Shown here piece after piece: positions 56,123-64,000 of a DNA stretch of 64,000 nucleotides (position 1 is its first letter; the number at the start of each line of letters is the position of its first letter). Under the pieces are notes generated by a model, which saw nothing but the letters and a program-made list of their open reading frames with translations, ran no database searches and had not been told where the DNA came from. The stretch is taken from positions 201,237 to 265,236 of the forward strand of contig DJXW01000016.1 in assembly GCA_002449845.1 (NCBI GenBank), written 5' to 3'. A program made the translations under genes and the position numbers. This DNA comes from Prevotella sp. UBA6994 (GTDB lineage Bacteria; Bacteroidota; Bacteroidia; Bacteroidales; Bacteroidaceae).

Positions 56123-57286
56123 ATGGATATAGAATTTGTAAGAAGTCGCTTTATCAAGCATTTTGATGGCAAAACAGGAAACATCTACGCATCTCCTGGA
56201 CGTATTAACCTCATTGGTGAGCACACAGACTATAACGGTGGATTCGTATTCCCAGGTGCCGTTGACAAAGGTATCATGGCAGAAATGCGTCCCAATGGAA
56301 CAGAGAGCACCATCCGTGCTTACTCCATTGACCTGAAAGACCGTGTTGACTTTGACTTCCACGATGGACAAGGACCTCGTGCAAGTTGGGCTCGCTATAT
56401 TTACGGTATTACCCTGGAGATGGAAAAACTCGGTGTTCCCGTAAAGGGTTTCAATATCGCATTTGCAGGTGATGTACCTCTCGGTGCTGGAATGTCATCT
56501 TCAGCAGCTATGGAAAGCTGCTTTGCATGTGGCTTGAACGACCTCTTTGGTGACAATAAGGTATCTAAATGGGATATGGTGCTGGCTGGACAAGCTACTG
56601 AGCACAACTATTGCGGTGTGAACTGTGGTATCATGGACCAGTTTGCCAGTGTATTCGGACAAGCAGGCAAACTGATGCGCTTAGACTGCCGCAGTCGTGA
56701 GTTTGAATATTTCCCATTCGACCCGAAGGGCTACAAACTGGTATTGCTGAACTCTTGCGTAAAACACGAATTGGCAGGAAGTCCTTACAACGACCGTCGT
56801 AACTCTTGCGAAAACGTTGTAAAGCACATTGCAGCAAAGCATCCAGAAGGAACATTCGAGACACTGCGCGATTGCACATGGGAGCAGTTGGAGGAAGTAC
56901 GTGCCGAAGTTGGTGAAGAAGACTACAAGCGTGCACATTTCGTACTCGGCGAGAAAGACCGTGTATTGGCAGTTTGCGACGCACTTGTTGCCGGTGACTA
57001 CGAGACCGTAGGAAAGAAGATGTACGAGACTCATGAAGGACTGTCTAAGGAATATGAGGTTTCTTGTGAGGAACTTGACTTCTTGAACGACATTGCCAAA
57101 GAATGTGGTGTTACTGGTTCACGTATCATGGGCGGTGGCTTTGGTGGTTGCACCATCAACCTCGTAAAAGACGAGATGTATGAGCCATTCATCAAGACAG
57201 CCTGCCAAAAATACTACGAGAAATATGGCAAGGCTCCAAAGGTTTATGATGTAGTAATCAGCGATGGTTCACGCAAAATTTGCTAA
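56123..57286 (+). CDS. galK: Galactokinase
   Basis: 387 residues, GHMP kinase fold. GRINLIGEHTDYNGG (galactokinase signature), PLGAGMSSSAAMES (ATP loop) and GGGFGGCTINLV (motif 3) are all intact. Makes galactose-1-phosphate. A terminator-like stem-loop follows at once. Confidence 0.96.
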   Translation: MDIEFVRSRFIKHFDGKTGNIYASPGRINLIGEHTDYNGGFVFPGAVDKGIMAEMRPNGTESTIRAYSIDLKDRVDFDFHDGQGPRASWARYIYGITLEMEKLGVPVKGFNIAFAGDVPLGAGMSSSAAMESCFACGLNDLFGDNKVSKWDMVLAGQATEHNYCGVNCGIMDQFASVFGQAGKLMRLDCRSREFEYFPFDPKGYKLVLLNSCVKHELAGSPYNDRRNSCENVVKHIAAKHPEGTFETLRDCTWEQLEEVRAEVGEEDYKRAHFVLGEKDRVLAVCDALVAGDYETVGKKMYETHEGLSKEYEVSCEELDFLNDIAKECGVTGSRIMGGGFGGCTINLVKDEMYEPFIKTACQKYYEKYGKAPKVYDVVISDGSRKIC

Positions 57287-57295
57287 AACAATAAT

Positions 57296-57330
57296 GGAGT
57301 GAAAGGAAAAGAGATTATTTCTTTCACTCC
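57296..57330 (+). terminator. Stem-loop between galK and the MFS gene
   Basis: GGAGTGAAAG (57296-57305) pairs perfectly with CTTTCACTCC (57321-57330), followed by TTTAATTAA. It may partially separate expression of galK and the transporter. Confidence 0.6.
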
Positions 57331-57358
57331 TTTAATTAATAAAAACAAACAATAACAA

Positions 57359-58639
57359 ATGAGTACGAATAAAAATACAAACATCGTTGCGATTGTAACC
57401 ATGTGTTTCATCTTCGCAATGATTAGTTTTGTGACTAACATGGGAGCTCCATTTGGAAACATCTGGGGTTTCAAGTACGAGTTCGCCGCTTCTTGGGGTA
57501 ACTTGATGAACTTTGTAGCTTATCTCTTCATGGGTATTCCTTCGGGTATGTTGTTGAAGAAGATTGGTTACAAGAAAACCGCTCTTGCTGCATTGATAGT
57601 AGGTATCATTGGTCTTGCCTTGCAATATCTGTCAAGTATCTACGGTGATGACGTAAAAGTGAACGAGGTTGGCGGAACAGTAGTTGCTCTCAACCTGTAT
57701 ATCTATCTGTTGGGTGCTCTCGTTTGCGGTTTCTGCGTTTGTATGCTCAACACCGTGGTAAACCCAATGCTGAACATCCTTGGTGGAGGTGGTAACAGAG
57801 GTAACCAGTTTATCCAGATTGGCGGAACGCTGAACTCACTCACCGCAACCCTTACCCCACTCCTCGCAGGTGTGCTGGTAGGAACGGTTTCAGAAAAGAC
57901 ATCCATGACTGACGTGTCTCCATTGTTGTTCATCGGTATGGCAGTGTTCGCTATTTCGTTCTTCATCATCAGTCGCGTAGATATTCCTGAGCCCAGTTTC
58001 GGTGAAGGCGAGTCATTGATGGATTCCATCAAGGGCGCACTTCGTTTCCGTCACCTCGTGCTTGGCGTTATCGCCATTTTCTTCTACGTAGGTGTGGAGA
58101 TTGGTATTCCTATGGAATTGAACTTCTATGTAACCAAGATGGGATTTGAAGGATCTGCTGCATTGGGTGGCACATTGGCAGCCAGCTACTGGTTCATGAT
58201 GTTGATTGGTAGATTCTGCTCAACCTTGATTTCTGGTAAGATCAGCACGAAGACCCAGATGACGGCTGTTGCATCTGTTGCCATCTGCTTGCTTCTTATT
58301 GCCATTTTCCTTCCCGAAAGTGTTACAGCAACCATCGGCGGACACGCTGTTCCCATGAAGGTATTCTTCATCGCTGCTTGCGGTCTTTGCACTTCTATCA
58401 TGTGGGGTGGTATCTTCAACCTCTCCGTAGAAGGACTTGGTAAATATACCGAAGCTGCATCTGGTATCTTCATGATGATGGTAGTTGGTGGTGGTCTGAT
58501 GCCTTGGCTTCAGGATATCATCGCTAAGAAGTCTGGCGAAATCACCAGTTATTGGCTCCAAGTTGCAATGGTTGCTTACATCTTGTTCTATGCCCTTATT
58601 GGTTGCAAGAATGTAAACAAAGACATTAAGGTTGACTAA
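57359..58639 (+). CDS. MFS sugar transporter, FHS-like
   Basis: 426 residues with about twelve helices. LFMGIPSGMLLKKIGYKKTA after the second helix is the MFS loop motif; NTVVNPMLNILGGG and GNQFIQIGGTLNSLTATLTP are FHS (fucose/galactose/glucose symporter) family blocks. Placed between galK and the second mutarotase, it likely brings in galactose or glucose with protons. Confidence 0.85.
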   Translation: MSTNKNTNIVAIVTMCFIFAMISFVTNMGAPFGNIWGFKYEFAASWGNLMNFVAYLFMGIPSGMLLKKIGYKKTALAALIVGIIGLALQYLSSIYGDDVKVNEVGGTVVALNLYIYLLGALVCGFCVCMLNTVVNPMLNILGGGGNRGNQFIQIGGTLNSLTATLTPLLAGVLVGTVSEKTSMTDVSPLLFIGMAVFAISFFIISRVDIPEPSFGEGESLMDSIKGALRFRHLVLGVIAIFFYVGVEIGIPMELNFYVTKMGFEGSAALGGTLAASYWFMMLIGRFCSTLISGKISTKTQMTAVASVAICLLLIAIFLPESVTATIGGHAVPMKVFFIAACGLCTSIMWGGIFNLSVEGLGKYTEAASGIFMMMVVGGGLMPWLQDIIAKKSGEITSYWLQVAMVAYILFYALIGCKNVNKDIKVD

Positions 58640-58678
58640 TCAACACATATCAAGACGAAATCGTCTCTTTAATATTAT

Positions 58679-58715
58679 GAGGGTGTGTCAATTGACATGC
58701 CCTCTTGTTTTTTTA
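58679..58715 (+). terminator. Rho-independent terminator
   Basis: GAGGGTGTGTC pairs with GACATGCCCTC (58694-58704; two G-T wobbles) over loop AATT, then TTGTTTTTTT. A smaller stem AGACGA-AA-TCGTCT lies 14 bp before. Ends the galM-galK-MFS unit. Confidence 0.8.
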
Positions 58716-58905
58716 TATTACTATGTTATAGATGTTAAAGTGGAAACTGAAAAAACGACAAATAAAGAAAATTTACACCTTCTAATGTTAAGAATTATAA
58801 ATTACATACGCACACAGAAAAAAAACATAGGTAAAGATAACACTTATCTCAAAAAAAAGTTGTATTTTTACACCCAACAAATTATTAACTTAAATCATCT
58901 CATTT

Positions 58906-60096
58906 ATGCGTCAAATCAAAAGTTTATTTTTTGGAGCAGGAATGGCAGCCATTCTGCTCGCTTCGTGTAATTGTGACAAATGTGAAACAACGGTTTCTGG
59001 ATTGAATCCAGCTGCCTTTGACACGATTATCAACGAAAAGCCAGTGAAACTTTACACCTTGAAAAATGCCAAGGGAATGGAAGTTTGCATCACCAATTAC
59101 GGTGGTCGTGTAGTTTCATTGGTTGTTCCTGACCGCAATGGCAAGCCAACCGACGTGGTTCTCGGTTTCGACAACATTGCACAATATGCCGATACACTCA
59201 AGACTCCTACCGACTACGGATCAAGTGTAGGTCGCTATGCTAACCGTATCAACGACGGTAAGATTACTATTGAAGGCGTTCAATACCAATTGCGCCAGAA
59301 CGATACCGGCAATGGTGCCAAACACTGCTTACACGGTGGCGGCAACACGGGATGGATGCATCAAGTATATGAAGCAGAACAAATTGGCGACTCTGTGTTA
59401 AAGTTGAAGATTGTAGCTCCAGATGGTGAAAATGGATTCCCAGGAACAGTAACAGCTGTTACTACTTATACCGTGACTTCCGACAACACCCTCGACATCA
59501 CATGGGAAGCAGAGACCGACAAGCCAACGATTATCAACCAAACTAACCACAACTATTATAATTTGAGTGGTGACTTCACACAACCATGCTATGACATGGT
59601 ACTTTACGTGAATGCCGACAACTTCACTCCATCGGATGCTTCATACATGACTACTGGTGAGATTTGCCCCGTAGAAGGTACTCCCATGGATTTCCGCACG
59701 GCTCATGCCATCGGCGACTCCATCAACTCAGAGTTCCAGCAAATCAAGAACGCCACAGGCTATGACCACAACTGGTGCTTGAATACATACAAAGACGGTA
59801 AGGGTGATGATACTCAAGTTTGCGCATCTCTTTACTCTCCCAAAACTGGTATCTTCATGGAAATGTTCACCAATGAGCCTGGCATACAGGTTTATTCAGG
59901 CAATTTCCAAGGTGTAGGACCAGATGCTAAGATTGCACGCAAGAAGGGTATTACCTATCCCAAGCACGTAAGCGTATGTTTGGAGAGCCAGAAATATCCT
60001 GACAGTCCTAACAAGAAGGATTGGGTACAACCTACATTGAAACCAGGAGAAAAATATTTCAGCCACGCTGCTTATAAATTCTCAGTAAAAGATTAA
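58906..60096 (+). CDS. Lipoprotein aldose 1-epimerase
   Basis: 396 residues. A signal with lipobox LLASC (about 17-21) and further Cys residues right after it (CNCDKC). The rest is a full GalM domain (KHCLHGG, QTNHNYYNL, TGYDHNWC). It would equilibrate sugar anomers in the periplasm before uptake by the symporter 100 bp downstream. Preceded by a dyad AGATAA-CAC-TTATCT (58835-58849). Confidence 0.88.
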   Translation: MRQIKSLFFGAGMAAILLASCNCDKCETTVSGLNPAAFDTIINEKPVKLYTLKNAKGMEVCITNYGGRVVSLVVPDRNGKPTDVVLGFDNIAQYADTLKTPTDYGSSVGRYANRINDGKITIEGVQYQLRQNDTGNGAKHCLHGGGNTGWMHQVYEAEQIGDSVLKLKIVAPDGENGFPGTVTAVTTYTVTSDNTLDITWEAETDKPTIINQTNHNYYNLSGDFTQPCYDMVLYVNADNFTPSDASYMTTGEICPVEGTPMDFRTAHAIGDSINSEFQQIKNATGYDHNWCLNTYKDGKGDDTQVCASLYSPKTGIFMEMFTNEPGIQVYSGNFQGVGPDAKIARKKGITYPKHVSVCLESQKYPDSPNKKDWVQPTLKPGEKYFSHAAYKFSVKD

Positions 60097-60123
60097 ACAT
60101 TAATAATTAATAAATAAAAACCC

Positions 60124-60180
60124 GAAGATTACTTTTAGGTAGAATATACATGGTGTTTCGCTCCCTGAAAGACTATCTTC
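60124..60180 (+). other. Intercistronic stem-loop
   Basis: GAAGAT...CTTTTAGG pairs with CCTGAAAG...ATCTTC at the other end of a 57-nt segment, leaving a large loop. It lies between the lipoprotein epimerase and the symporter; it may be an mRNA processing or stabilising structure. Confidence 0.4.
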
Positions 60181-60196
60181 AATAAAGACAAAAACA

Positions 60197-61942
60197 ATGA
60201 ATTGGTCAACAAATGAATTTATTTGGATTGATTGGTTAGTACTCGCATTGGGAGTTTTGGCCATCGTATGGGCGGTTTATCGCGCTATCAAGAAAGACAA
60301 GGAAAAGATGAAAGGTGCCGACAGCCAAGATTACTTGTTTGGTAAAGGTGAGCCTTGGTACGTTATCGGCGCAGCTATCTTTGCTGCCAACATTGGTTCT
60401 GAGCACCTCGTAGGTCTTGCTGGTACAGGAGCCAAAGATGGTGTAGGTATGGCACACTGGGAGATGCAAGGATGGATGATTCTCATTCTGGGATGGCTGT
60501 TTGTTCCATTCTATCAGTTGCTGAACAACAAGATGGGTAAGATTATCACCATGCCCGATTTCTTGAAATTCCGTTATACACAACGCACTGGTTCTTGGCT
60601 CTCAATCATCACATTGATTGCCTACGTGCTGACAAAGGTTTCCGTAACCGCTTTCACTGGTGGTATTTTCTTTGAATACTTGCTTGGCTTACCCTTCTGG
60701 TGGGGAGCAATCGGCTTGATTGCCATTACTGCCGTATTCACCGTATTCGGTGGTATGAAGGGTGTGATGACGCTTTCTGCCATCCAGACTCCTATCCTTA
60801 TTATCGGTTCATTCTTAGTGTTGTTCCTTGGCTTGAACATGTTGGGTGACGGTAGCATCAGCGCAGGTTGGGCGGAAATGATGAAGGTTTGTAATGCTGC
60901 TCACGAAGGATTTGGAACCACTCACATGTTCCATACCGACCCTGCTGACCCCATGTATCCTCAGTTCCCTGGTTACGTAGTATTCCTCGGTGCCTCAATC
61001 ATCGGTTTCTGGTATTGGTGTACTGACCAGCATATCGTACAACGTGTACTCGGTCAGACTAAGGGTGAGGATAACACTACCGTGATGAAGCGCGCTCGTC
61101 GTGGTACCATCGCTGCAGGTTATTTCAAGCTCCTTCCTGTATTCATGTTCTTGATTCCAGGTATGGTTGCATACGCTCTTTCCATGAAGACTGGTAGCGG
61201 AATTGAAATGGATATTGCCAATACACACGATACAGACGGTGCATTTGCCATGATGGTAAAGAATATTCTTCCCGCTGGTGTGAAGGGTATCGTAACCATT
61301 GGTTTCATCTGCGCTCTTGTAGCTTCTCTCGCTGCATTCTTTAACAGTTGTGCAACCCTCTTCACGGAAGACTTCTACAAGCCCATGAAGAAAGGTATGA
61401 GCGAAGCCCACTACGTACTCGTTGGTCGTATCGCCACCGTTGTTGTTGTATTGCTCGGTTTGGCTTGGATGCCAGTGATGATGAGCATGGGTAACCTCTA
61501 CTCATATCTCCAAGACATCCAGTCACTTATCGCTCCTGCAATGGTAGCAGTGTTCACATTGGGTATCTTCTCTAAGAAGATTACGCCAAAGGCTGGTGAG
61601 TGGGGTCTGATTGGTGGATTCATCATCGGTATGGTTCGTCTGTTGACCAATGTGTTGACAGAATCTGGCAAAGCCACTATGGAAGGTGCATTCTGGGAGA
61701 ACACCACTTGGTTCTGGCAGACCAACTGGTTGATTTTCGAGTGCTGGTTGTTGGTATTCATCATCGTGATGATGGTTGTTGTAAGCTGTTTCACTCCTGC
61801 TCCATCTAAAGAGCAAGTGGAAGCCATCACCTTCACTGGTGACTATCGCAAGCAGATTCGCGACAGTTGGGGCATTTGGGATGTTGTAGCAACACTCGGT
61901 GTTGTAGTTCTCTGCGCTTGCTTCTACGCATATTTCTGGTAA
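60197..61942 (+). CDS. Sodium/solute symporter (SSS family, SGLT-like)
   Basis: 581 residues, about fourteen helices. GAAIFAANIGSEHLVGLAG is the SSS signature loop of sugar-type symporters, and FWYWCTDQHIVQRVL the second. It imports a sugar with sodium; galactose, glucose or arabinose are likely, given neighbours on both sides. Confidence 0.88.
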   Translation: MNWSTNEFIWIDWLVLALGVLAIVWAVYRAIKKDKEKMKGADSQDYLFGKGEPWYVIGAAIFAANIGSEHLVGLAGTGAKDGVGMAHWEMQGWMILILGWLFVPFYQLLNNKMGKIITMPDFLKFRYTQRTGSWLSIITLIAYVLTKVSVTAFTGGIFFEYLLGLPFWWGAIGLIAITAVFTVFGGMKGVMTLSAIQTPILIIGSFLVLFLGLNMLGDGSISAGWAEMMKVCNAAHEGFGTTHMFHTDPADPMYPQFPGYVVFLGASIIGFWYWCTDQHIVQRVLGQTKGEDNTTVMKRARRGTIAAGYFKLLPVFMFLIPGMVAYALSMKTGSGIEMDIANTHDTDGAFAMMVKNILPAGVKGIVTIGFICALVASLAAFFNSCATLFTEDFYKPMKKGMSEAHYVLVGRIATVVVVLLGLAWMPVMMSMGNLYSYLQDIQSLIAPAMVAVFTLGIFSKKITPKAGEWGLIGGFIIGMVRLLTNVLTESGKATMEGAFWENTTWFWQTNWLIFECWLLVFIIVMMVVVSCFTPAPSKEQVEAITFTGDYRKQIRDSWGIWDVVATLGVVVLCACFYAYFW

Positions 61943-61949
61943 AACAAAT

Positions 61950-61994
61950 GGTGGATTCACGATGGGGCATACAGAAGCCTCATCGGAATCCACC
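61950..61994 (+). terminator. Terminator-like stem-loop after the symporter
   Basis: GGTGGATTC (61950-61958), CGATG and GGC pair with GCC, CATCG and GAATCCACC, with one bulge and one wobble. It is followed by TTATTATATA rather than a true T-run, so termination may be partial. Confidence 0.55.
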
Positions 61995-62019
61995 TTATTA
62001 TATATAAAGACATTAAAGA

Positions 62020-62697
62020 ATGACTCAGTATTATAGTGAACATTCCAAGGTATGGGTTTCGGTTGATTGCATCATCTTCGGTTTTGAAGGCAACAAGTTG
62101 AAACTGCTTATCGGCAAGAGACAAATGGATCCTGGCCGTGGAGAATGGTCACTGTACGGAGGATTTGTCAATGCCAACGAAAACTTGGATGATGCAGCAA
62201 ATAGAGTACTCTACGATCTCACGGGATTGAAGAAAATCTATATGCTACAGGTTGGAGCCTTTGGAGCTATCGACCGCGACCCAGGTGAACGTGTTATTTC
62301 CGTCTCATATTGCGCCTTGATCAACGTTGCCGACTACGATGATTCTATGTTGAAACAATATGGACTTGAATGGTTCAACTTAGAAGAAATGCCAAAGTTG
62401 TATTCAGACCACAACGAGATGGTCAAAAAAGCCATCTTCTTGCTCCGTCAAAGAATCAAAACCGAGCCGTTGAGTTTCAATCTCCTTCCAAGTCTCTTCA
62501 CGTTGACACAATTGCAACGGGTATATGAAGCCATCTTGGGAGACAGTATCGACAAGCGCAATTTCCGCAAACGTATCAAGACATACGACTTTATCGAAAA
62601 AACCGAGTTGATTGATAAGTTTCATTCCAAGCGTGGTGCCGCATTATATCGCTTCAATAAAAAAGCTTACCAAGAAGATTCAATATTTAAAATTTAA
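62020..62697 (+). CDS. NUDIX-domain transcriptional regulator, AraR-like
   Basis: 225 residues. A NUDIX fold (about 10-140) whose box reads GGFVNANENLDDAANRVLYD, lacking the catalytic REUxEE glutamates, so it is a sensor, not an enzyme. A winged-helix DNA-binding domain follows (about 155-225: LPSLFTLTQLQRVYEAILG). It matches the Bacteroidetes AraR type, an arabinose-responsive regulator. Directly upstream of araD. Confidence 0.85.
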   Translation: MTQYYSEHSKVWVSVDCIIFGFEGNKLKLLIGKRQMDPGRGEWSLYGGFVNANENLDDAANRVLYDLTGLKKIYMLQVGAFGAIDRDPGERVISVSYCALINVADYDDSMLKQYGLEWFNLEEMPKLYSDHNEMVKKAIFLLRQRIKTEPLSFNLLPSLFTLTQLQRVYEAILGDSIDKRNFRKRIKTYDFIEKTELIDKFHSKRGAALYRFNKKAYQEDSIFKI

Positions 62698-62707
62698 ATA
62701 ATTCATT

Positions 62708-63412
62708 ATGTTAGAAGAATTAAAAGAAAAAGTATTTCGTGCCAATTTGGATTTGGTCAAGCACAATCTGGTAATCTTCACATGGGGAAATGTCTCTGGC
62801 ATCGACCGTGAAAAAGGATTGGTGGTGATCAAGCCATCGGGCGTTAGCTATGATTCAATGAAAGCATCCGACATGGTTGTGGTTGACTTGCAAACAGGCA
62901 AGGTGGTGGAAGGTGACCTGAATCCTTCGTCAGACACACCCACTCATCTCGTTTTATATCGTGAATTTCCCGAGATAGGCGGTATCGTACATACACACTC
63001 TACATACGCCACTGCTTGGGCACAGGCAGGCAAGGACATTCCCAATATCGGAACCACTCATGCCGACTATTTCCATGATGCCATTCCTTGCACAGACGAC
63101 ATGACGGAATCAGAGGTTAAGGGAGAATACGAATTGGAGACTGGCAATGTCATCGTAAAACGCATCAAGGCGGGCAACATCAACCCCGTTCACACACCAG
63201 GCGTTCTCGTGAAAAACCACGGTCCTTTCTCTTGGGGGAAAGATGCCGACAATGCCGTTTACAATGCCGTAGTGATGGAACAAGTGGCAAAGATGGCATT
63301 CGTTTCTTACTCCGTGAATCCCAATACCACGATGAATCCATTGCTCATCGAGAAGCATTTCAGCAGGAAACACGGTCCGAATGCCTATTACGGACAAAAG
63401 AAAAAAGATTGA
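62708..63412 (+). CDS. araD: L-ribulose-5-phosphate 4-epimerase
   Basis: 234 residues, class II aldolase fold. [33 protein letters not shown] (zinc His pair) and [10 protein letters not shown] (third His) define it. Makes xylulose-5-phosphate. It starts 10 bp after the regulator; araA follows after a 210-bp gap. Confidence 0.93.
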   Translation: MLEELKEKVFRANLDLVKHNLVIFTWGNVSGIDREKGLVVIKPSGVSYDSMKASDMVVVDLQTGKVVEGDLNPSSDTPTHLVLYREFPEIGGIVHTHSTYATAWAQAGKDIPNIGTTHADYFHDAIPCTDDMTESEVKGEYELETGNVIVKRIKAGNINPVHTPGVLVKNHGPFSWGKDADNAVYNAVVMEQVAKMAFVSYSVNPNTTMNPLLIEKHFSRKHGPNAYYGQKKKD

Positions 63413-63610
63413 AAATTGAATATTGAATATTATCTTAATGGATGAAGATTTTTAGATATATTCAAGACAATAACAATCTGACACTTATTAACATTATAAA
63501 GAAAACCAAAGAGAATTAACAATATTATTAACTAACCAAGAAGGCTGTTGATTGAGTTTGTTGATTAGACAAAACTAAATCTTCAATTTTCAATCTTCAA
63601 TCTTCAATTT
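63407..63610. repeat. Inverted and tandem TTCAAT-type repeats between araD and araA
   Basis: GATTGAAAATTGAA (63407-63420, overlapping the araD stop) is the exact inverse of TTCAATTTTCAATC (63582-63595). The right arm continues as tandem TTCAATC/TTCAATTT words to 63610, 12 bp before araA. Between the arms the sequence is A+T-rich with no gene. The repeats could hold regulator sites or fold the mRNA. Confidence 0.6.
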
Positions 63611-63622
63611 AAAAATTAAATT

Positions 63623-64000
63623 ATGGCAAAAGCATTTGAGAATTATGAAATTTGGTGGGTAACTGGCGCACAGTTACTTTACGGTGGTGATGCAGTTATC
63701 GCAGTAGATGCTCACTCTAAGGAAATGGTTGCTGGATTGAACGAAAGTGGCAACCTCCCTATCAAAGTTGTATATAAAGGAACTGCCAACAGTTCAAAAG
63801 AGGTTGAAGCCGTGATGAAAGCTGCCAACAACGAAGAAAAATGTGTTGGTATTATCACATGGATGCACACCTTCTCACCTGCTAAGATGTGGATTAAAGG
63901 CTTGCAAGCATTGCAGAAGCCATTGCTCCACTTCCACACACAATACAATGCCGAAATTCCTTGGGACACCATGGATATGGACTTCATGAACCTGAACCAG
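63623..64000 (+). CDS. araA: L-arabinose isomerase, N-terminal part
   Basis: The first 126 codons are in the window; the gene runs off the right edge. FENYEIWWVTGAQLLYGGDA is the AraA N-terminal signature, and GIITWMHTFSPAKMWIKGL the next conserved block. Converts L-arabinose to L-ribulose. The start ATG at 63623 follows the TTCAAT repeats. Confidence 0.93.
   Translation, partial: MAKAFENYEIWWVTGAQLLYGGDAVIAVDAHSKEMVAGLNESGNLPIKVVYKGTANSSKEVEAVMKAANNEEKCVGIITWMHTFSPAKMWIKGLQALQKPLLHFHTQYNAEIPWDTMDMDFMNLNQ

Noticed and set aside
63407..63610. TTCAAT repeats as another array of the same kind
   Set aside because: Tandem words have no 21/22-bp dyad register; they look like simple A+T-rich repeats of a type common between Bacteroidales genes.

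Overview
The window reads as chromosomal DNA of a Bacteroidales bacterium, most likely a Prevotella/Segatella-type member of the Prevotellaceae. Supporting signs are TAnnTTTG-type -7 promoter elements, few Shine-Dalgarno sites, a PPi-dependent phosphofructokinase, a Bacteroidetes-style NUDIX-type arabinose regulator, DUF5112/DUF5113-type sensor kinases and many Bacteroidales-only hypothetical proteins. No rRNA, tRNA, insertion sequence, phage or CRISPR was found.

Layout. 1-4852 (minus strand) is an accessory block: the start of a probable tubulin-like gene, a membrane protein, a secreted protein, a VanZ-like protein, an AbiEii-type nucleotidyltransferase with a DUF6922-like partner, and a transmembrane Ser/Thr kinase coupled to a small putative regulator. 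4856-8956 holds guaA and a compact operon for a MurU-like nucleotidyltransferase and an AmgK-like sugar kinase fused to a RapZ C-terminal domain, probably cell-wall sugar recycling. 9221-16970 holds a FadL/PorV-type outer-membrane protein, a Gly/Tyr-rich secreted protein, prmA, a membrane-anchored GH25 lysozyme, pfp and a PlsC-type acyltransferase. 16973-22107 holds a large secreted protein with amidase-like and golvesin-like regions, and YgiQ. 22533-29582 (minus) holds a lipoprotein, a zinc-ribbon/FHA protein, an HU(CCDC81)-TM-SPOR protein, a response regulator and a giant two-module sensor kinase. 29515-36125 is hexuronate/KDPG catabolism (eda, kdgK, LacI-type regulator, uxaA, NhaC-type antiporter). 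36198-41611 holds a second GH25, a zinc-ribbon membrane protein, a short DnaJ, a 5'-nucleotidase and NudC. 41707-49676 (minus) is an AT-rich O-antigen/exopolysaccharide operon. 50172-54852 holds an ABC-F protein, grpE, dnaJ and folC. 55000-64000 is galactose and arabinose use: galM, galK, an MFS transporter, a lipoprotein mutarotase, a sodium/solute symporter, a NUDIX/wHTH regulator, araD and the start of araA.

The most unusual signal is intergenic. Four separate gaps (13171-13249, 22249-22326, 38205-38280, 49976-50059) each carry a short array of imperfect dyads with an exact 21- or 22-bp centre-to-centre period. Every dyad is two inward-facing half-words around a single A or T. Within a locus the half-words come from a small alphabet and are re-paired in different combinations, so a half-word of one unit recurs as the reverse complement in another. 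The four loci share this grammar but not their sequence, which sets them apart from ordinary REP/BIME families. Three lie between convergent genes and one lies upstream of the ABC-F promoter. I know of no named family with this architecture; function is unknown.
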